Source: Mactra quadrangularis (taxonomy: Eukaryota > Mollusca > Bivalvia > Venerida > Mactridae). From it: 64,000 nt of DNA. Positions 46,306 through 59,500 of the stretch are shown here, one piece after another. A program made the position numbers and the translations under genes. The stretch spans positions 55,943,872 to 56,007,871 of the forward strand of contig CM046301.1 in the NCBI GenBank assembly GCA_025267735.1, written 5' to 3'. Numbering within the stretch: the stretch's first letter is position 1; each line of letters opens with the position of its first letter. The notes under the pieces were generated by a model, which was not told the DNA's origin, did not search any database, and saw only the letters and a list, made by a program, of their open reading frames with translations.

Positions 46306-47230
46306 AACAAACACTTCGATGTACATGCACATTTAGATGGCCGCGATATGTGCTGTCACTTGAAATTCATTTGTTGAATTGTAATAAAGAGTTCAGTACT
46401 TGTTGTCAAGAATATTTTGTAATATAACACGATCTAAGTATGATTCTATACATGTACATGTATATATGATAAACTGTACGAAACCGAGTGACTCCTAGAG
46501 TGAGGGTAATTATGTCCTAGAAAATACTACTCACAATAGCTCACTATGGTACATGTACTCTGTGTTCAATTAAACTAATAAAAACTTCATTTTCGGTCAA
46601 CAACGTTCCAAACCTAATGAATTCGTTTAAAGTATATTACTCAAACAAGGTAGGTTTCTAGCTAAAATCAAACTGTAGAAATAATTACATAAAGAACATA
46701 CATGTACATAACATTTTCAATTCATATTTATTCGATTTTAAAAGACGGTGAACAAAGTTCACGAATGCTTTCAATTCAATATTTCAACTCGAATTTCGTA
46801 CTTTATATCAATTTTAACGTATTTATATCGAACTTCCCGTTTAATGCTAGTCTAAACAGCCGATCTGAAATTTAAAATGAAATAAAATATATTTTATTGT
46901 ATAATAAACTTCCTGGTAGATTGGTCACATTTTAAATCAAATACGTACAACGTAGCTCTGAAATTAAGAAAAAAATGTGATATTAATTAGCGGCAACGCT
47001 GACACCATGGTGAATCAGTCGTCGTTTGAAACAATTTATACGCGTAAGATATAACTTAAATGATCCGTATTCTGAAAACCAGAAAATTTGTTGATTTCAA
47101 ACAATCCTTCTTGGAGACATTTGATTCATATGAAGACGAACTTTTCTGAGAAAGTTTGAAAATTTTAAAATTAACACTTTTATTCGGATCCAGAAGTGTT
47201 AGTCGTTACTCTAAGATAACATCTTATTAT

Positions 47231-49126
47231 ACAGAAAAATATAGACTTTCGACATTCTTGCTATCTTGCAAAAATAATCACTATAAAGGGAGATCACTGC
47301 TATTATGTTATATTGCGTTATTTAATTAGTTATCTCCCTTTGATATGGATAATATTAGGTTGCCTAGAATTTCCTTCTCATTTTTAACTAACCCAATTTC
47401 CATAGCAAGTGGCAATCAAAGCACTGGGGTGCTGGAGGAACGATGTCCTGAACTTATTTTTTGATTAAAGAATATATAATTACGTATATTATCTATAAAA
47501 TAATGTATTAAGTATCAATTAACAGTATTTAAGAGAAGGATAGCACTAGACTTCTCAAGTGGTTTGCTCATGGCAAGGTTTATCTTACTTTATCAAACAA
47601 AATAAACCAGTCAAAGAATTAATTACGGTACCGTAACTCTAGTCACTGCCTAATATAATACGATCATTTAATATTGTTTATTATCATCGAATGATGTAAT
47701 TATGCTACGCATATAACAGGCATTGTCCAAAACATCGTACTCTAACAAGTAATCATTGCAGTTGTTACGGGTTGAGTTGTCTACGTGTTGAGTTGTCCCG
47801 ACTCCATTGCAAAATTTGTACGTCCTGAGAGTAACCTCCCTTTTCCTGAAGAGTTTCAAGAACGACAACACAAGCCAGCGTTGTATTACATTTAAATGAG
47901 ATGTTAATGAGTTTCACGCTTGAACTACGCCTCTTTGTCTATGTTGAAAATTGTTGAAGCGTGAAAAGAGTAATCTTATACTTTTTGTTACCATTGGAAC
48001 GATGTTAAACATCGTTCCAAAAATGTTTCTATATTGAATAAAAATCAAAACGAGTTTGAAAAGTGGAATTAGATTTCCGGCCTCAACAAAACATTCGTTC
48101 ACGAAGAACAGTTCAGTGATATTAGTTTGATAGGTAGATCAGCACTGTTCCGGTTCAAAACACTTTGTACAATCGACCTATAAATACAACAGGTAAACCG
48201 GACAGGCGAACACACTACTGATTTTATTCACACAATCATCACAAGTCAAAGAGGTCATTCTTAAAACAATTCAATAACTGCCGCTTAAAAGTTATCATAC
48301 ATGCACATTAAATTTTATTCTACTGCATCTGTATGTAAACTAAATGAAGTCCACTATTCAGACATTCAAAGTCATTTACTTCGATCTTTAAACTGTTCAT
48401 ATAAAACCAATCTATTACATAAGATGATGAAACATATCAACTGACAACTGGCACTAACGACGGGTCGTGACTGAATCGTTGATACAACTCTACTACATAG
48501 GATAACGTAATCATCCCTACTGAGACGCACAACACAGCAGCGAATATTCTTGCGCTTGAGATATAGTTCGGATTACTAGTATATTAATGCGTCCGTCATA
48601 GCAGACGATCTTTTTGTAAATTTTCAAAGTGGGAAAGGGTCTGAAATACGGTAAATATATTTGTTCAGGACTGAATTCCTGAACAAAAAAAGTTACCATA
48701 GGTTTCAAATGTATTGACAAAAAGTTGACTATTTTTGTATCCACTGCTACCACAATTTTGGCCGGAATATAAAAGACAGTGATGTGCTTAATAAACACAC
48801 ATCAACCTATGCACATGCTAAGTTTTAGTAAAAAAACCGGTAAATTTATATATAAATGTGAGAAATCGCGGTATCCTTATTTGAGTTGACAGACAGGCAA
48901 ACGGACAGACTGACAAATGGAAAAAGGTCAAAGCCATAGTTCTCCTCTCATATTTAAACACCTTAAGTTTTGAACTGGGACTATAACTATGTAGGACTAA
49001 TCATGCTCCTCGATAAAACTTATAGCTTTATAATTCAAATGATACTCTAGACTCTTAATAGTAAGCATTAACCAAATACATCCCGATAATCCCCCTTACA
49101 TTCGGCAGTGGAAATGAAATTACTCG
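47231..49126. other. Spacer 3' of Ly6-2, no gene seen
   Basis: It includes a two-unit GGGTTGAGTTGTC remnant (47768-47805) and a small palindrome GGAACGATGTTAAACATCG near 47996-48018. The minus frames 47668-47871, 47914-48102 and 48517-48798 lack splice or family support. A short terminal Ly6-2 exon could be hidden here or inside 49127-50400. Confidence 0.4.
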
Positions 49127-49530
49127 GATCTCCTCTGCCATTCACTACGAATAACCTCGGACTTATTCAGACGCCATTTTGAAACTACCTTTGAGTCACA
49201 TGTCTAGATAGAAGTTACACAGTGTGGAAGTAAACACATTCAAAATCGTTTACCCAATGATTAATGTCTCGGTTTTATTCCATGAATTTGAAATGCTCGA
49301 TTCCATGATAACGCTGTGCAATATAAAGTCAGCTAAACAGTATATAAAATGCCAAAGTGTTTAAACAAAGCCATGTATGTCTTCCACAAGGACTATTTTT
49401 CGTACCGATACATACTTCGCATGTGCTTCGCCTCGCATATGTAGCAAAACCCTATATTCTTTGAGAACCTCGACGAATTCTTCCGAGATTGTTCATTTAT
49501 AGAATGGTCGAGGTGTTCCTAATGATAATG
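49127..49530 (+). repeat. Dispersed MITE-like repeat, copy 1 (paired with 62371-62780)
   Basis: Shares GACGCCATTTTG, AACTACCTTTG, ATGTCTCGTTTTAGT-type sequence, CATACTTCGC, GCTTCGCCTCGC and TTCCGAGATTGTTCATT with 62371-62780, same orientation. The ends are roughly inverted (CATTCACTACGAATAACCTC against CATTAGGAACACCTCGACC). Confidence 0.65.
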
Positions 49531-49626
49531 AAATAGCATATATTCACTTACGTATCATTTTAGTTCAAAGAATTCACACTTATATAAAAGTACTGTAGGC
49601 ACTGACTATGTTTTAGTTGGTACCCA

Positions 49627-49918
49627 ACCCGGGTCGATAGCGCAGTTTGTAGCGCGCCGGGATTTGGATACTCGTGCCCGAGGGGGTGCGGGTTCGAATC
49701 CCACCCGGGTTGGTTATACCCTTCCATGAAAATTTGACAATAAAGTCGATTTTCCTTCATTGATTAGATAATATGGAGAAGTTTCCAGCCTTGTGGAAGG
49801 GTAGGTGAGTACTGGTTATAGACAATGGTCCAGGAAAGTTAGGTTAGGTGCGCAGTAAAATTGTGTTGACACGGCGTTAACTCCAATAAATAAATAAATA
49901 AAATAAATAAATAAATAA
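49627..49918 (+). mobile_element. tRNA-headed SINE, family 2, with 12-bp target duplication
   Basis: Nearly identical to the SINE at 2976-3263: head GATAGCGCAGTTTGTAGCGC and GGGTTCGAATCCCACCCGGG, tail ACACGGCGTTAACTCC(AATA)n. AGTTGGTACCCA flanks it at 49615-49626 and 49919-49930. It lies 3' of Ly6-2 and was recently active, judging by the intact duplication. Confidence 0.92.
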
Positions 49919-50400
49919 AGTTGGTACCCATGAAAATTAAACGAATAGCTGTATCTGTATAACATATAAACAGTGTGGGTATCACGTGACCTAAATGATT
50001 CTTACCACGGCAAAATTGACGCCAAGATCAACAATTTTAGATGAATAAGACAAGGTAAATGATATTTATATGCAACCGATTTTTATCAGACATTGTGCAG
50101 TCTAAGCAGCAAATTGTTCTCTATATTACCTCAAGGTTTTAAACGAGTTGAGAGATTTTTGGAAGAAGGCAATCTAGAAATTTAGAACCGTTGAGGGGTT
50201 AGCAAAACTACCGCTAAAAAGACCATTTTGTGCTGCTAACTCTGCACTAGGTCTGATAAAAATCGTAAACGTTTAAATTGTCGTTTACCTTGTTTTTTTT
50301 TTCATCTAAATTTGTTGATCTGGTCGTCTTTTTTCCGTGAAAGGAACCATATAGGTCACGTAATTCTCGACACTGATAAAGTTGGTGTAAAAAAACATAC

Positions 50401-53400
50401 CATTTTGTTCATTACAGGTTCCGTAGTTACATCCACCGTAATTACAACATGAATGACATAAACTAGTTGATCTCACCCCTATATTGCCACATTGCTGTGT
50501 CCATGTTGCTCCGAAATCTGGTTGAGTTATATTCATTACGCACGTTTTCCAGTCTTTATACGCAGTTTTCATTAAAATTGAACACACCTGAAACAAGAAA
50601 ATTTACTCAATGGCTAATGATTTTGATACAGTCTGATTAAAACCCGATCCAATTTTTTTCCGCTCGCCTACTCGCGAATTTAGATCTGGTCGTTTTCAAA
50701 CGTGGGTCACGTTCAGGTGAATTTTTTCATCATGATATTAATGACGAAATTGTTATGATACGTAATTAGTTTACATCGTATTCGTCACGCAATTTGAAAT
50801 GAGCCGTCCAATCGCAGACTGTGAATAAACCCGCTGTTAAATTAGCTTGCAAACCTTGGTCTAAAAATAGAAATTACGAAATCAAAATGTTATTAATAGT
50901 GTTTCGCCAAGATAAAAGCTATGCATTGATTTGTCGACAAAAAGGTCATCTCGACGTGACCCATCATTGAGATAGCGGAGATTCTGTACGACAACGCTCC
51001 ACAGGATATCTGTTTACGGAGTTTGGATTTTGATAATGCAATATCATTTGCACACTGGACATAAATATATTAAAGACCATTTTCCTTTGCATCACTCCAA
51101 ATTTCACTCGTCACTTTTCACTCTGCTAAAAGGCTACGGACAATTAGATATAGGATATTTGTCAACTTTGGTGTAAGATCGATTAAAATTATTTCACCGA
51201 GTGAGCTCAGAAAACATAATTTCACATAGCCACAAGTAAAAATGTCATTTTCTGAGTGCACGAGTTGAAATAAAACAGATCTTATATCAAAGTTGACGAA
51301 TATTCTGTTTCTTTCGTGGGCCTAATCTATACTATTAAATTTGCGAGTTTCCTGTTTTGCGGAAGAAACTGCGCAGCTTTGAATAAATCTTTTGTTTGTC
51401 GCTGGAGCACCTATATACCGGCATATCAAGTTGACAATTCTTTTTTGACAAAGCCTCTTGATAGTTGCAAAAACTGCCAAAAATCAACAAAAATAGTGGG
51501 TTTTTTGTATCTAAAAATAGTTCTAGATAAAACTAAAAATAGACACGTCAAACCGGAAAATCGAGTTTGATTCTCGACGTGAAGTAAAATATTTCTGACC
51601 TTTACTGAATCGAATGTAATGCCTCTGTCACATGACTGTAACTGCTCTATTATCATGGGCAACCTTCTTGCCATTTTTTAAATATTCACCAAACAAGCGT
51701 TCTTTGTTTTCGAAATAATACCCATAAACAACATACTCACCCAATTCTTATATTTTACATTATGCAGAATAAAACACTTCACTTACTTCACATTTAATTT
51801 CGAGAGATACTGCGATCTGTCTGCGCAATTCACAAGAACGGTGACAAATTGTTAGTTACAATAATTAGATTCTTTAGAAATTACTGCATCACAAAGTATC
51901 ACTTGAGAGCTATCAGAGACATAGGTAAAAATTTATACGTGTCTGGTCACGCTATCTACCGAAGGTACGCTGACCGCTTCAAAGGGAGCTACGAAGCGGT
52001 GTAATATGGGAGAACATATTCTCGGTCCATTTTTTCACAAGCAAGCTCAATATGTAGGCCTACCAGTGAGCCCTGAGAAGCTTGCTGATGTTTTCTATAC
52101 GCTGACCCAATGGTCTGTAATGATTGGACACAGTTGTTAGACAGATCAATATTATTCATGTAATTATTTCAGGTTTCATGTTAAAAGGAATTAAATATCG
52201 AGAATTAACTTTTGAAATGAAAATACAAGCTCGGGTGACCAAGTTTCATAACTCCATGTTACATTTTCACAGTGTTCAGTCCTTTTAGAACTTGACAAAT
52301 CCAGATTAGACTTATACTTGCAAAATCATATCTCCGATACTACACAATTATAAGTTTCAAACTTCCTACAAATATTTTGCAATCTCTTATGATCGAGTTT
52401 CATATGGCTTATAAACATGCCTGTTTCGAGGAACAGTTTCGAGAACTGTCATTACCTAAAGCCCGTGCTTGCACGGGCTCCCATCTAGTCTACATAAGTT
52501 TGTGTTTGATTATGTTACTTTCACAATCAATAACATGACGTCAACTCTTTTCAAATATGACGTCATTTATCTTATAATAATTATGACGTCATGAACGATA
52601 AAAACATAATAATATTTTCATCATATGTTTTCATCGAATAACGCGGTTGACTGTCAGGTGGTATTTAAAAGCAGCTAGATTTGTGATCGACTACTGGATT
52701 TCAAAAAGTTTAACTCCTATAATTTCAAAATGTCGATGTGCAAAGATGCTGGACAGTTATGCATTAGTATAATAATGGAAAATTAAACAAAAATTATCTT
52801 TTCAACTGCATCTCTGACCTCTTAACAGTAAACATAGAGCATATTCAATTTAAATACGAAATAAAGCCACGCTATATATGACGTCATACGCGAAGACATT
52901 CGTAACTAGAAGGGCGTATGATCGAACCATATATGGTGTTGTTATCCCGTCTATTTATAATTATTTTAGTTAAGTGATCGTTTCAACCAATGAAAATGCG
53001 TATAAACTTGTTCGATCGAATTCAAATTTGGTAAACTTTTAAGGTCTGTGAAGTTAGCTATCTATTGTCTATTCTCTATTCAAAAGTCTATTCGCTCAAT
53101 AGACAGCTATGTATTGAGAAATCTATTCATTCAGAAGTCTATTCGCATTTACTGTATACATAGATATAGGTAGGTTCAAATATCTGTACAAAAATCTGTT
53201 CACAAAATGCCGAAAAAACAGCTATCTATTCGGAAGTCTATTCAGAAGTCTATTAAAAAAATGTCAGTAATGCAATAAAACAGAATTGAAAGTCTTTTCG
53301 TGGAATACTTAAAGAGACAAATGTCCATTGAAAAGTCTTTTCAGAAGTCTTTTTGCAAAATCATGTATATGCCTTCAGAATGTGTCTGAAGTCTATTATA

Positions 53401-56400
53401 AAGTTGCAAATAGACAGATATCCATTCAAATGCCTACTCAGAAGTCTATTCGCAAAATCATGTATATGCATTCGGAATGAGTCAGAAGTCTTTTATGGAG
53501 TTTCGAATAGAGAGCTGTCCATTCAAAAGTCTCTTCAGAAGTCTTTTCGCAAAAAAGTCAGAAATGCAATCAAATAGATTTAAAAGTCTTTGCGTGGAAT
53601 ACGTAAAAAGACGAATGTCCATTCAAATTTCTATTTAGAAGTTTTTTCGCAAAATCATATATATGCATTCAAAATGAGTCAGAAGTCTTTTATATAGTAT
53701 CGAATAGAAAGATGTCCATTCAAATATCTATTCAGAAGTCTATTCGCAAAATCATATATATGCATTAAGAATGTGTCTGAAGTCTATCATTAAGTTGCGA
53801 ATAGACAGATGTCCATTCAAATGTCCATTCAGAAGTCTATTCGCAAAATCATGTTTATGCATTCAGATTGAGTCAGAAGTCTCTTACAGAGTTTCGAATA
53901 AATGGCTGTCAATTCAAATGTCTGTTATATTCGCAAAATCATTTATATGCATTAAGAATGTGTCTGAAGTCTCTTACAGAGTTTCGAATAGAGGGCTGTC
54001 CATTCAAATGTCTGTTCTGATGTCTATATTCGCAAAATCATATATATGCATTAAGAATGTGTCTGAAGTCTATTTTAAAGTTGCGAATAAACATATATCC
54101 ATTCAAATGTCTATTCACAAGTCTATTTGCAAAATCATGTATATGCATTCAGAATGAGCCTGAAGTCTATTACAAAGTTGCGAATAGAGAGCTGCCCATT
54201 CAAAAGTCTATTCAGAAGTCTATTAGCAAAATCATATATATGCATTCAAAATGAGTCAGAAGTCTATGATAAAGTTGCGAATAGACAGATGTCCATTCAA
54301 ATGTCTATTCAAAAGTCTATTCGCAAATTCTTGTAGATGCATTCAAAATGAGTCAGAAGTCTCTTATAGAGTTTGGAATAGAGAGCTGTCCATTCAAATG
54401 TCTATTCAGAAGTATATTCGCAAAATCATATATATGCATTAAGAATGTGTCTGAAGTCTATTATAAAGTTGCGAATAGACAGATGTCCATTCAAAAGTCT
54501 ATTCAGAAGTTTATTCGCAAAATCATGTATATGCCTTCAGAATGAGTCTGAAATCTTTTATAGAGTTTCGAATAGAGAGCTGTCCATTCAAAAGTCTATT
54601 CATAAGTCTATTCGCAAAATCATATATATGCATTAAGAATGTGTCTGAAGTCTTTTATAGAGTTTCGAATAGAGAGCTGTTCATTCAAAAGTCTATTCAG
54701 AAGTCTATTCGTAAAATCATTTGTATTCATTAAGAATGTGTCTGAAGTCTCTTACAGAGTATCGAATAGAGAGCTGTCCATTCAAATGTCTATTCAGAAG
54801 TCTATTCGCAAAACCTGGTAAATGCGTTCAGAATGAGTCAGAAGTCTTTTATAGAGTTTCGAATAGAGAGCTGTCCATTCAAATGTCTATTCAGAAGTAT
54901 ATTCCAAAAAAGTCAGTAATGCATTCAAACAGTCGTTTCGTGGAAAACGTAAAGAGACAAATGCCCATTCAAAAGTCTATTCAGAAGTATCTTTGCAAAA
55001 TTATATATATGCATTAAGAATGTGTCTGAAGTATATCATGAAGTTGCGAATAGACAGATGTCCATTCAAATGTCCATTCAGAAGTGTATTCGCAAAATCA
55101 TGTATATGCATTCAGATTGAGTCAGAAGTCTTTTATAGAGTTTCGAATAGAGAGCTGTCCATTCAAAAGTCTATTCAGAAGTATTATTGTTATATTTATG
55201 CATTAAAAATGTGTCTGAAGTCTTTTATAAAGTTGCGAATAGACAGATGTCCATTCAAATGTCTATTCAGAAGTCAATTTGCATAGTTATGTTTATGCGT
55301 TCAGAATGAGTTAGAAGTCTTTTATAGAGAATAGAGAGCTGTCCATTTAAATGTCTTTTCAGAAGTCTATAAAAAAGTCAGTTATGTAATCAAGCAGATT
55401 AAAAGTCTTTTTGTGGAATACGCAAAGAGACAAATGTCGAATCAAAAATTTATTCCGAAGTCTATTCGCAATATCATTCATATGCATTTAGATTGTGTCA
55501 GAAGTCCATCCAAAGAGTAGCGAATAGACAAATGTCCATTCAAATGTCTGTTCAGAAGTCTATTCGAAAAAAAGTCAGTGATGCAATCAAACAGATTTTA
55601 AAGTCTTTTCGTGGAATACGTAAAGAGACAAATGTCCATTCAAAAGTCTATTCCAAAGTCTATTGGCAAAATCATATTTATGCATTTAGATTGTGCCAGA
55701 AGTCTATTCAAAGAGTAGCAAATAGATAACAATTCTTACAAATGTCTTTTCAGAAGTTTATTCGCAAAATCATTCATATACATTTAGAATGTGCCAGAAG
55801 TTTATTCAAAGAGAAGCAAAAAGACAGAAATTCATACAGATGTCATTTTAAAAGTCTATTCGCAAAATCATGTTTATGCATTCATGATGTGTCAGAAGTT
55901 TATTATAGAGTTTCGAATACACAGCTGTCCATACAAATGTCTATTCGGAAGTCTATTCGCAAAATCATATATATGCAGTTAGAATATGCCAGAATGTGTC
56001 TGAAGTATATTAAAAAGTTGCGAATAGATTGTTGTCCATTCAAATGTCTATTCCGAAGTCGATTTGCAAAATCTTTTATATGCATAAAGAATGTGTCACA
56101 AGTCAATTATAGGGTTAGGAATAGACTGCTGTCCTATTTGCAAACAGTAGTTCGCAGTCAGAAGTTTCTTTTTGAAAAGTGATGAATAGACATATTCAAA
56201 TAATTTGTTAGAAGTCCTTTGTAAAATCATTCATATGCATTTTTAATGTGTCAGAATTATTTGCTGGGTTTGTGAATAGACATGCTCTTTGAAGAAGGTC
56301 TACTTTTTTTCTATTCAAGCAAGATTTCTATTTTTCTCCTGGTAGTAAGTCTTCTCTCGGCAGCTGAATTACTTCTTTTTTTGTAATCAGGTCTTACGGA

Positions 56401-56485
56401 CTTAAAAAAACAACTATTGTCATGAGATTAATTCTCTTAATTGATTTTGTCTACCTTTTCCATTTCGGTTACAAGATGAATACAT

Positions 56486-56576
<91 letters not shown>

Positions 56577-59500
56577 CAAGCACGGACCTGTGAGAAAACA
56601 CCACGATTGACGTCACGCTGTTGCACCGCGTCAAAAGAACTTAACAAAATTGCGTAATTTGTGTTTCTTATAAAACAAAAATAATCATTTTACAGGCTCA
56701 ATCACTTAAATGTAAATGTAAAGTAGTTTTTTTTGGCGCTTATTTTTCTTGTGGAAAATAACAATTTGTTTACGATTTAATATGAAATTCAAAGGTTTCT
56801 ACCTACAAACTTCGAAATATTAGCATGTCTCAAGCAATGGCGCTTCCTCGAATAAAACCAGCACTGGTTACCGAATTTGCATTTGCACTTGTGTAATCTA
56901 CGGTACCAGTGACCTTGTTTGAACCAGATTTACCGGCTCGATTTGGTTTACAGAATCGGCAAAATTACGACGATATGAAAAGGCAAATTCGACCTTCACC
57001 TACAATTGAGGAAATATTCGGGAGATCCATTTATGTTTACGAGAGTTAAGAAACTTACTTAATTCAGGCAAAACACGCAAACTTCAATAAACTTGGCAGG
57101 TCTATCACAATTACACCTGACACATTCTGAATCGATTAGCATAAGTTTCCAAATAGACTTCTGAAAAGACATTTCAATGGGCAGCTGTCTATTTGCAACT
57201 TTATAATAGACTTAGGACATATTTTTAATGCATATATATGATTTTGCGAATAGACTTCTGAATAGACTTTTGAATGGACATTTGCCTCTGTTCATATTCC
57301 GCGAAAAAACTTTTAAATCTGTTTGATTGCATTACTGACTTTTTTGGAATAGACTTCTGAATAGACATTTGAATGGACATCTGTCTATTCGAAACTCTAT
57401 AAAAGACTTCTGACCCATTCTGAATGCGTATACATGATTTTGCTGATAGACTTCTGAATAGACATTTGAATGGACATCTGTGTATTCGCTACTGTATAAT
57501 AGACTTCTGACTCATTCTGAACGCATTTACCAAATTTTGCGAATAGATATCTGAAAGACTTGAATGGACATCTGTCTATTCGCAACTTTATAATAGACTT
57601 CAGACACATCTTTAATGCATACATATGATTTTGCGAATAGACTGCTGAATAGACATTTGAATGGACATCTGTCTATTCGCAACTTTATGGTAGACTTTAG
57701 ACACATTCTTAAAGCATATATATGATTTTGCGAATGGAGATCCGAATAGACTTTTGAATGGACATTTGTCGCTTGCATTCTGGGAATAGAAACCTTGCTC
57801 ATTCAGATTGCATTACTATGTTTTTTGCGAATAAACTTCTGAATAGACTTTTGAATGGACATTTGTCTCTTTACGTATTCCATGAAAAGACTTTTGAATC
57901 TGTTTGATTGCATTACCGACTTTTTTTCGAATAGACTTCTGAATAGACTTCCGAATAGACAGCTGTCTTTTCGGCATTTTGTGAACTGATTTTTGTACAG
58001 ATTTTTGAACTTACCTATGTCTTTGTAAACAGTAAATGCGAATAGACTTCTGAATGAATAGATTTCTCAATACATAGCTGTCTATTGTGCGAATAAACTT
58101 TTGAATAGAGAATAGACAATAGATAGCTAACTTCACAGACCTAAACTTTTATTGGTCGTACAAAATTCGTTCATAGTAAATGTCAATAAACGCGTCTAAA
58201 CTTGTTCGATCGAATAGGAATTCGGTAAACTTTTTATTAGTTATACAAAATTCGTTCATAGTAAATGTCAATAAATGCGTATAAACTTGTACGATCGAAT
58301 TGGAATTTGGTAAACTGTTATTGGTCGTACAAAATTCGTTGATAGTAGATCTAAAGGTCAATATTATAAGTCGATACAAAAAAGACAGCGTGTAAGTGTA
58401 GTATATTCACTGAGCTGCAAGGGGAGCATAACTTAGGGCCTACTTTTTAATTGACTTAATTCGAACCTCCAAATTATGTTTTCCTCCATGCACAGGCGAG
58501 CACCAATCCACCAATCCATAGATTTAATATTATGAACATTTGCATAGGCTTATCTAGCGGGGGGGGGGGGGGTCCGGAGCCCCTGACCCCTACCCCACTA
58601 GATAAGCCTATGCAAATGAATTTAGAATTTCCAAAATGTACCCGTCCATTACTGTATTTCACGACCGTATGTCATTTTTATGTGGCATAAAGCAATTTTT
58701 CTCGGTGCTTAACAACGATTTAATGGTTATGTACTTTTTATTATTAATATGTTGCATTATTCTGCAAAATTTGTATAATGTGTTTGCGGTTTGAAAGTTC
58801 TGACCCCCCCCCGAACAAATCCTGGAACCGCCCCTGATTTGGCATCATATCAGAAATTATCCCGAGTATTAAACATTTAAGGCTTGTTTGGATTGAAAAT
58901 TATATAAAACAGAATTTTGATTTTCTATTGCTTCCTGTTAATAATGCTTCTGCTCGGTTTATTGTTATAAAGGTTATGAAAGTGTGTGTGAAATAAAAGG
59001 TGGAGAGATCTTCATTTGAATTCGTCGTATTTTAGATGACGGTTTAGGCAGTTCAACTTTACCATAAGCATAGCAAGTTTTGACCATATAAATCGAGTTA
59101 ACAGAAATTGCGTGTTCTTTTAGTCAATGAGAAATGAATGCGATAACCAACTTTGCATCCATAATCTATCGGTCACCAAAGTTTGTCTGTTTTTGTTGGG
59201 TTTAACGCCGTAGCTACACACTGTATAGGTCATATAACGGCGGTCAGTCAACCTACTCACTCCGACTGGAAAGGCTAAATCTCTGGCTTTAGAACCAACT
59301 ACTAAGCACATACTTTTGTAAGTGACTGACAACTGTCCTTCATAAATCATAATTAAGAATCATTTTTAGGAGGGAGATCGACCGTGATGATTTATGACCA
59401 AGCTCCAAGAAAGTATGCCTCGCCCGGGAATCGAACCCACGACCCCTCGATCAGTAGACTTGCGTGCTACCAACTGAGCAAGACGGACGTCTTTTTGTCC

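Larger units (their letters stand above)
44531..47230 (+). repeat. Segmental duplication, copy 2 (paired with 1-3400)
   Basis: Collinear with 1-3400 from intron 1 of SSP-C through its 3' flank, an old SINE (46025-46305) and AT-rich flank to about 47230. It lacks the two younger SINEs of copy 1 and has its own palindromic insertion at 45936-46007. Confidence 0.85.
53042..58142. mobile_element. Foldback transposon with arms of 97-bp tandem repeats (5101 bp)
   Basis: The ends are AGGTCTGTGAAGTTAGCTAT and its exact reverse complement. AAACTTTTA is duplicated at 53033-53041 and 58143-58151 (9 bp). The left arm (to about 56330) has an outer 230-bp zone, then about 30 units of exactly 97 bp. The right arm (from about 57125) has about 9 units in reverse, then the matching outer zone. 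Unit words: GTCCATTCAAATGTCTATTC, AGAAGTCTATTCGCAAAATC and ATGCATTCAGAATG. A variant unit carries GTCAGTAATGCAATCAAA. The middle 790 bp holds an (AT)n tract and a broken small frame. Long inverted arms made of tandem repeats plus a 9-bp duplication are the hallmark of foldback (FB-type) elements, which are linked to the Mutator-like group. No transposase is seen. It lies in Ly6-2's last intron. Confidence 0.92.

Noticed and set aside
53353..56182. More than a dozen overlapping open frames of 60-146 codons with similar proteins
   Set aside because: They recur every 97 bp, a period that is not a multiple of three, so the frames cycle with the foldback repeat. Their similarity comes from the DNA repeat, not from selection on protein.
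53240..56200. CRISPR-like regular direct repeats
   Set aside because: The 97-bp units are similar along their whole length with no constant repeat plus unique spacers, and they form inverted arms of a eukaryotic transposon.
56420..56647. Frames on both strands around 56420-56647
   Set aside because: They read through an (AT)n microsatellite.
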